DNA from: Timema cristinae
Lineage: Eukaryota > Arthropoda > Insecta > Phasmatodea > Timematidae
DNA: 64,000 nucleotides
Direction of reading: 5' to 3'
Assembly: GCA_039000515.1 (NCBI GenBank)
Contig: JBCFYV010000001.1
Span: 66,746,789-66,810,788, forward strand
Both the position numbers and the translations under genes were made by a program. Shown here piece after piece: positions 57,933-64,000 of this stretch (positions are counted from its first letter, which is position 1; each line of letters opens with the position of its first letter). The notes beneath the pieces are model-generated. The model was given only the letters and a program-made list of their open reading frames with translations, had not been told where the DNA came from and did no database searches.

Positions 57933-59284
57933 AAACAATCCTGCACTACAAACACTGACTATCTTTTTTTATTTCCATACCAAATTCCCAAACTAGTAAT
58001 TATTACTCAATGCCGTCTAAGTTTAAGAATGAGGAAAGGTTCGGGGTAATCTCTAGAGTTTGGAATTACTAAATTAGTAACTTTCACAATTTGGAAGCCT
58101 AATATATAATTGTGCAGTGCCCTAGCTAACATTAACACTCGCAAATTGTAAACTATAGGGATTGTGTATGTAAAGCAAGAAAAGGATACGTGATTAAATG
58201 GAGAGGGAGGGATGAAAATTAAAAAAATATTTATCACTATATCTATTCATAAACTCTAACCTAGTATTAGTTACATAAGGAAAAGTTCTTGAATATATCA
58301 CCAACATAATAATTATTTTAATATCTTATTTAATGTAATTACTTTCTTACGCTTATGGCACAAACTCATTACATCTACGTGACATGGAGTTGAGAGGTCG
58401 GCCATTCTCATTCCTTACAAGACCATGTTTAGCTGACTTATATTCTCAAAAACTTCTTTTACTATCAACGTCTTTGCTTGCTTAACATACCTATGTTGTT
58501 TATAGCTTAGCAAAGTTAAAACAAACAAAATATAAATATATAGTTTTGGGGCATATTTTAAAAATGTCATTTATCTGTAAAGACAATCATAATTCAGTAT
58601 TAAAAAATCTTAGAAATGGCATGCAAATGTGTGATGCTATTTTTTTAAATATCAAATAAAATTCTTTGAAGATTCGAAGAAAATCTAGATACCTATGACA
58701 TTAAAAAAATATTAGTCTTCAAATTTTGAATCGGAATATATTTTTTATAGCTGTTGTGGTTTAGCCAGGGTCTGACTGGACCCTCTAAAAGGTCACAGAA
58801 CTTGCATTTTCAGAGGGCATAATATATTTTGATGAACTCAAGGAGTCTCCCTATTTATTGTAAAATAACTATAGGAGTGCTGGTAGAACCCAATAATATT
58901 CATTAATAAAAAATATTAGTGGTTACTGCAAGGACTTGTAAAAAACTTCACATTATTTTGGGACTCAAAGCATTGTTTTATCGTGGATTTTTCATAAAAA
59001 ATAGTATAGAGAAAAATTCATGGTATAAGTTAATTTTCTCACAAAATTGTAAAAACATCAAAAATTTAAGGAACAATTAATTGTACATGATAATATTATA
59101 TATTTTTATTTGAATAATATTTACCTGGACCTTGCCCTTGAACTCCTTTTCCCAGAATTTTCATTTTTGTTAATGCCATTTTGGTAATATATCATTGGAA
59201 AATTCATCACATAACAAAACTACTGCTTTATGCATCAATAAAAAGGCACTTAATCTGAAAATAAAGTATTTCTGATAAAATTAA
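57933..59284. other. A+T-rich stretch after exon C
   Basis: No coding exon was recognised, including any winged-helix part of DCC1. No polyadenylation site can be assigned with confidence. Confidence 0.4.
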
Positions 59285-60725
59285 CATAAGGACTGGGATA
59301 GTCTTTTTTTCTACATTGCTAAAAGTTGCTTCATTCCTTTGTTTTATTGATAACCATATCATTGTCAACTGCTACAAGCTGGTCCCTCTCACAGTGCATT
59401 ATGAGGAATGCTTCCAGGTTGATATTTGTCATATTGGAGCGCAATCTTGTTTTTATAAGTTTAAACTTAGCAAAAACTTGCTCACAACTTACTTGGGCTA
59501 GAGCATATATTTATAAACCTTACTAATCTCTGTTTACAAGAGACAGGACATGTTGTGGTCATACATGACTATATACACACAGTTTATACAAACCTTACAA
59601 GGTTCTTGCATTCATCATGTCTTTATGTTTTCATCGTCTTCAGCTTTATCTGACGTTTCAGTTTATGAATTCATGTCCTTAGTATTCTTCTCTCAACATT
59701 GGGGACGTATAGGGCCAGTCTTGTACAAAAGATTGTAGCTCTTCAGTTAGCTTCATTCTGACAATATTAGGCAATAAATCATATATTTTGTTGAGGGTAT
59801 ATCTGGTGAACCTTGTTTAAGCTCAGGGAACCTCTGTGGATCTAACATGCGAGGTCTAGTAATTGGTTCCTCTGATCAGCAAATATGGCCTTTATACTCT
59901 GGTTAAGCTTGTCAATAACAATATACAAAATTTTTATTTGGAATATATCCTTTTTGGAGGAACCCATTTCTTCATTTTCTGCCAATTCACCAGGCCCTTT
60001 CTTGACCTTTCTTACTCTCTTGCAAGGCATCTCCGAGTCATTGCAAAGATTTTTCACTTCCAGAGAAGGATCTTCTATATTTTTATTTAATTTTTCTGAC
60101 ATAACAGATACAAATCTTTTTATATCATTAACTCCTTGATCAAACTGGTTCCTGGCATCCCTTAATATATTCTATGCAGCATAAATAAACCTCCAAGCCT
60201 GGGAATATTCCAGATTCTTGGTTTGGAGGTAGATTGAAAAGTTGTGATTTTGATTACTAACAAAATGAAAGAAACTTCTTGACAAGTGTATTAACTTCAT
60301 TGTGTAGCTTTGGGTTGAACTCTCGAGTGTCACCAATCATACGAAGTGGCACAACCAGTTCTACAAACACTGTTTCTGAATGTGATATGTTACTTGTCAC
60401 TAACTGTGGAACCAGTAAGAAGAGCGACTAAAATGTTGGTTGTTGCATCACTTATTGACCTCCACCTGGTGGCTTTAATGGCTGCTAGACAGTTTCTTGG
60501 AGTCTGCTGTAAGTACACACATAATCTCTTGTGTGAGTTGCTGATAAACACTGAGATGTATCTGGCATTACAAGGTTCAACATATGTGCATACCACCATG
60601 TATGAAGATAGTTTGGTATTATATTCTTGAGTTTGGATGAGATCCCGCTATACTCACCGTTCATATTTGAACCCCATCAAATGCATTAGCTACTCATTTT
60701 TCTACAGCAAGACCTGTACTGTTCA
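59285..60725 (-). pseudogene. hAT transposase relic (ZMYM1-like)
   Basis: Read from 60725 down, the order is as follows. GSNMNGEYSGISSKLKNI, then WYAHMLNLVM (about 60670-60560), matches the D-GA-NM-G-Y-G-Q and C-AH-LNLV blocks of ZMYM1/TTF-type hAT transposases. KATRWRSISDATTNIL (about 60476-60430) matches the TRW-S--DA block. DIFQIKILYIVIDKLNQSIK (about 59975-59910) is the F--V-D-----L--RF region. CEQVFAKFKLIKTRLRSNMT and INLEAFLIM (about 59505-59410) are the hATC end. The frame is broken several times. It is a dead minus-strand copy. Confidence 0.82.
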
Positions 60726-60734
60726 AAATGTGAG

Positions 60735-61450
60735 AAAGTTTTTGACCTGAAAGAAGAAATTTGTGAATTCATGGCAAGGGCAAGCCTGTCCATCAGTTCA
60801 AACGAACCTGAATGGATCCTGATTTGCATATCTTACTGATATCTCTATGCACCTAAACGACCTGAACATACTACTACAAGGTAAGAACAGTTTGATACAT
60901 AACCTCTTTGACCAAGTGAAGGTATTTAAAAACAAACTTCGCTGTGGGAAGTTCAACTACAAAAAAGTGAATTAACACACTTCCCAACACTATCCCAGAG
61001 TGAAGTTCGTAACATTGAAAAATACATTACTACACTCACTGATCAAAGGTCTGATTTTGATGTGTGATTTTCAGATTTCAAATCCTATGAAAAATTGTTC
61101 AACATATTTTCCACTCCACTTAGTGTTGATGTTGAGGGCGCAGCGAGCAATGTGCAAATGGAGCTTTTGAGTTGCAGTGTAATACAGATTTAAAACAGAA
61201 ATATATGAATCTTTTGACATTTTACTCAAAATATGTTGAAGAAAAACAATTTCCAAATCTCCAAACTCATGCTCTGCTTACAGCATCACTCTTTGGTAGT
61301 ACCTACAGTTGTGAACAACTTTTCTAAATGATGAACATTGTGAAGTTGAAATTGAGGAACCGACTGACTGACGCCCACTTAGAAAGCTCCCTTCAATTAG
61401 TACGCTGTCATTAAAGCCGATATTGAAAAGTTAGTTAAGAAAAAGCAGTG
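60735..61450 (+). pseudogene. hAT transposase relic (GTF2IRD2-like), C-terminal half
   Basis: This reads KVFDLKEEICEFMARASLSI (60735 on), DISMHLNDLNILLQGKNSLI across one frame change (about 60838-60897), and VKVFKNKLRCGKFNY. SQSEVRNIEKYITTLTDQ and FSTPLSVDVEGAASNVQMEL (about 61108-61165) come next. FGSTYSCEQLF then ends at a stop (61290-61325), with KLRNRLTDAHLESSLQLVRC in a nearby frame. The same blocks occur in the hAT relic at 14.4-15.7 kb, so both come from one subfamily. The left edge abuts the oppositely oriented hAT at 60725. Confidence 0.85.
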
Positions 61451-61990
61451 CCAACTGTTCATTAAAATTAAACCCAAAAACATTTTTAACAGCACCTTTT
61501 TATATGGGTAACAATTTATTTTCTATAGAATAAACTTAGTTTTAAACTTTAATTTTCACATTTTTACTATGATTTGTTTTAGATTTCAGGTTATTTTAAC
61601 ATAATGGCAAAATTACATTGAATACAATTGTACAAACACGAAATTGGAATATTAGATTATGTGTGACATGTTTTATTTAAAATGAGAGTTCACAGAGTTC
61701 ATAGATTTTTTAGTGATTAATATTCTTTGAAACAGCAATAGAGGATCAATGGGTACTGTAGTTTCATTAGTTAGGGGCTAGAAAACAAGCTTATGTAGGG
61801 GTTTCGGAGGGGAGAGGGTGATCAAAAGAACTGATATTTGGTGCAGGTATCCAAAAATGGTCGCCATTCTTGTAATTTTGCAGCCATGCGAAAGCAGAGA
61901 GGGGAGAAAAAGGTATTAAAATACATACCAACTAACGTTACTTTCCAAAAGTATTGTTTGGTGCCATGTTTTCAGTCCAGCTAAAAATAA
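61451..61990. other. Flank of hAT relic, nothing recognised
   Basis: A+T-rich; may include the hAT 3' end. No terminal repeat assigned. Confidence 0.4.
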
Positions 61991-61994
61991 TTAC

Positions 61995-62215
61995 TCTACA
62001 GGAACAAAATTGACCCACCTGGCTGGCCACACGGTCTTACACACTACTTTCCTGTTGGACTAGACTGCCAAGGATGGGAAGATCGATGATAGATCCTTGT
62101 CTGGTGTACTGGTTGTAGTTTTTACCAAATGTTTCCCACTCTCCTTATGCAACTGCTGGTGCACTTCCTCTCACTTATACCTATCTTATCCTAACCCATT
62201 TGACGTGGTATTAAA
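61995..62215 (+). mobile_element. Old SINE relic
   Basis: CTGGCTGGCCACACGGTCTT then ACACAC (62020-62045) is an A-box-like arm. GGGAAGATCGATGATAGATC is a decayed B box. GGTGTACTGGTTGTAGTTTT, CCCACTCTCCTTATGCAACT and GTGCACTTCCTCTCACTTAT follow the body order of the SINE at 24.9 kb. There is no tail. Confidence 0.6.
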
Positions 62216-64000
62216 AAAAGTATCAAACACAGATACTAGTAAAATTACTCATTATGTTATGTTGAGTGCTTTAGATGAACATTTTAAACTTTATTATTTA
62301 AGAGTATTGTTCTAAATACACACCTTGAATTTAAGTTTAACATTGAAAATTTTCCAAAACGGTTGCATGTATGAAAATAAAGTATAGAACCTTTTTCTTC
62401 AGGAAATTTTCAATACTACATATTTGAATAGAACGTCATAAAACTAATAAATAGGAAGATATTGACCTAAAACTCATTTTGACACTTATTATGGGCTGTA
62501 AAAAAATTTTCCGTGTAATGAATTGATGGGTACTTTTGATATATTATTTATGATTACTAAATGAAAGTACATACCAAAATTCAGTTAGCTCGAATGCCCT
62601 AACTTCAATTTTTTTTTTACTAAAGTGACAATACCAAAGACCATCAGACAAACACTACAATCTAGCTTTTAGTTATTTACAGTTTTGCTTGAAAATTTGA
62701 TCATTGCCATGTTTTGCATAAACAACTTATCGTCAGATGACAGGGGAGATGCATTCCTTCTGTTGTACTGGTTGGACTGGATGAAATGAAAGGAGTCACT
62801 CTCTCTCTTTTTAAATCACGATCTGACTTTAATTTTTTCCTAGCCTTTTCCTCCATGATAACACCTAAAAATAATCAAATTCTGAAATACCATAACCTCT
62901 TCATTTTTAATACCAGAAATAAATTCCAGTCAATCACACTGTAACACAAATTTTATCACACAAATCATTTCTCAACATACATCCATTGCGAGCAAACAGG
63001 GTTCGTCTCGGAACAAAGCGAAGGTAGACATCACAACTCTATAATTACCTCAACTAAACCTGACTTGCATCAGCGTTGAATACAAGTCCCTTCAAAGTAA
63101 CACACACTCACATTATAAAATAAATTCTCATTTTCACATCAAATTTTAAATTCTGAAATTTTTAAATGAATTCAACTTTACATATCTAAATTATAATAAG
63201 GGAAGGGCGCTGATATTTAAATCCCATTTATAACATATTAATACATATACATTCATTGAATATTACTAGTCTCAGTAAGTTAATCAGAGAAATGAAAAAA
63301 GGTGATCAAAACTTATTCTAGAAGGAAATTTGTGTTACGATCTCAGTAAGATTATGTGGCTACGAACTTAAGGCCTACAAAGGGCTCTCCTTACCAAGCA
63401 AACTTAGTAAATAAACAATTGTTCTTGTAAATCATAACTTAAATTTTCTATTTCTTACCTCAGTAATGGATATTTATGCAGGAACCAAAAAATTACAAAT
63501 GCACAAAATCAACACCAAGCGCTATCACTAAAGGTGCACAAACAACAAAACAGCTGATTTTCAGTCACACAACATGGCACCACAGATAATTAAAAAGGTA
63601 TGACTTCTCTACCATTGTCATAGGGGGCCAATCGCCCCCTTGTTTAACATCCCACCCCCTAAATCTATACTCACTCTAAATTTAATTTCACATCCGCAGT
63701 TCTACCTCATCTTGATTGTTCAAATATTATTTTGAATTTAAATTTCTTATTTTCATCATTGCAATTATTCTTTACCAAAAGGGATGTGGGTGCAAACTTG
63801 AGAAACCTAATTTTAACATTTCCATCTAGCCACAACTTGTTCTGATCATTATGCAGAAGCAGATTTACAGAAGTCTTTGCAATGTCATATTTTACTTTAT
63901 TCTCCACAAAAATGCAGAAAGATAAAGCCATTTAGAAGAAATTAACCATTACTCATTAGTAAACTGCCCATAAATGATTTTTTATTCGAGAAACAAGTAT
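62216..64000. other. A+T-rich stretch, nothing certain
   Basis: No gene recognised. The last 50 bases (CATTAGTAAACTGCCCATAA then ATGATTTTTTATTCGAGAAA) resemble the dispersed repeat at 19.92 kb. Confidence 0.4.

Overview
This is a eukaryotic window, most likely from an arthropod and probably an insect. It is A+T-rich, its splice sites are far apart, and it is full of transposable elements and minisatellites. I see no bacterial operons and no viral genome. Only one host gene is recognisable: DSCC1 (DCC1), the sister-chromatid-cohesion and clamp-loader subunit, on the + strand. Its exons lie at about 17.0 kb, 20.9-21.35 kb and 57.7-57.9 kb. Its introns hold most of the rest of the window. The N-terminal exon and the C-terminal winged-helix exons were not found. 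I cannot name the species from the sequence.

Layout. 1-6.6 kb: A+T-rich non-coding DNA with an old SINE. 6.65-10.86 kb: a 43-bp minisatellite of about 98 copies. 11.5 kb: a Tc1/mariner-type MITE. 13.1-13.96 kb: a 40-bp G-rich minisatellite. 14.4-15.7 kb: a broken hAT transposase. 17.0-21.35 kb: DSCC1 exons A and B, with a LINE fragment and a MITE between them. 21.83-23.54 kb: a 41-bp minisatellite. 24.9-26.3 kb: a full-length tRNA-derived SINE and a degraded Academ-like fragment. 27-29.3 kb: decayed repeats. 32.6-40.7 kb: a SINE, then a pogo/Tigger transposase gene split by a roughly 5.7-kb Academ-like DNA transposon with about 200-bp terminal inverted repeats. 42.5-48 kb: several decayed repeat tracts and SINE copies. 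48.9-55.2 kb: a nested stack in which a Penelope-like element holds a SINE, the SINE tail holds a Jockey/CR1-like LINE, the LINE holds another SINE, and a MITE sits to the right. 55.92-57.50 kb: a 42-bp minisatellite, ending about 230 bp before DSCC1 exon C. 59.3-61.45 kb: two hAT relics head to head. 62-64 kb: a SINE relic, then nothing recognisable.

How it fits together. The window is one housekeeping gene stretched by transposon and satellite growth. One tRNA-derived SINE superfamily occurs at least nine times, as young copies with clear target-site duplications and as old relics. These copies help to order the insertions. Many single-base gaps occur in the arrays, and there is one frameshift in a conserved DSCC1 exon. 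Uncorrected assembly errors should therefore be considered before any gene is called dead.

All identifications come from motifs and remembered family sequences. No database search was run.
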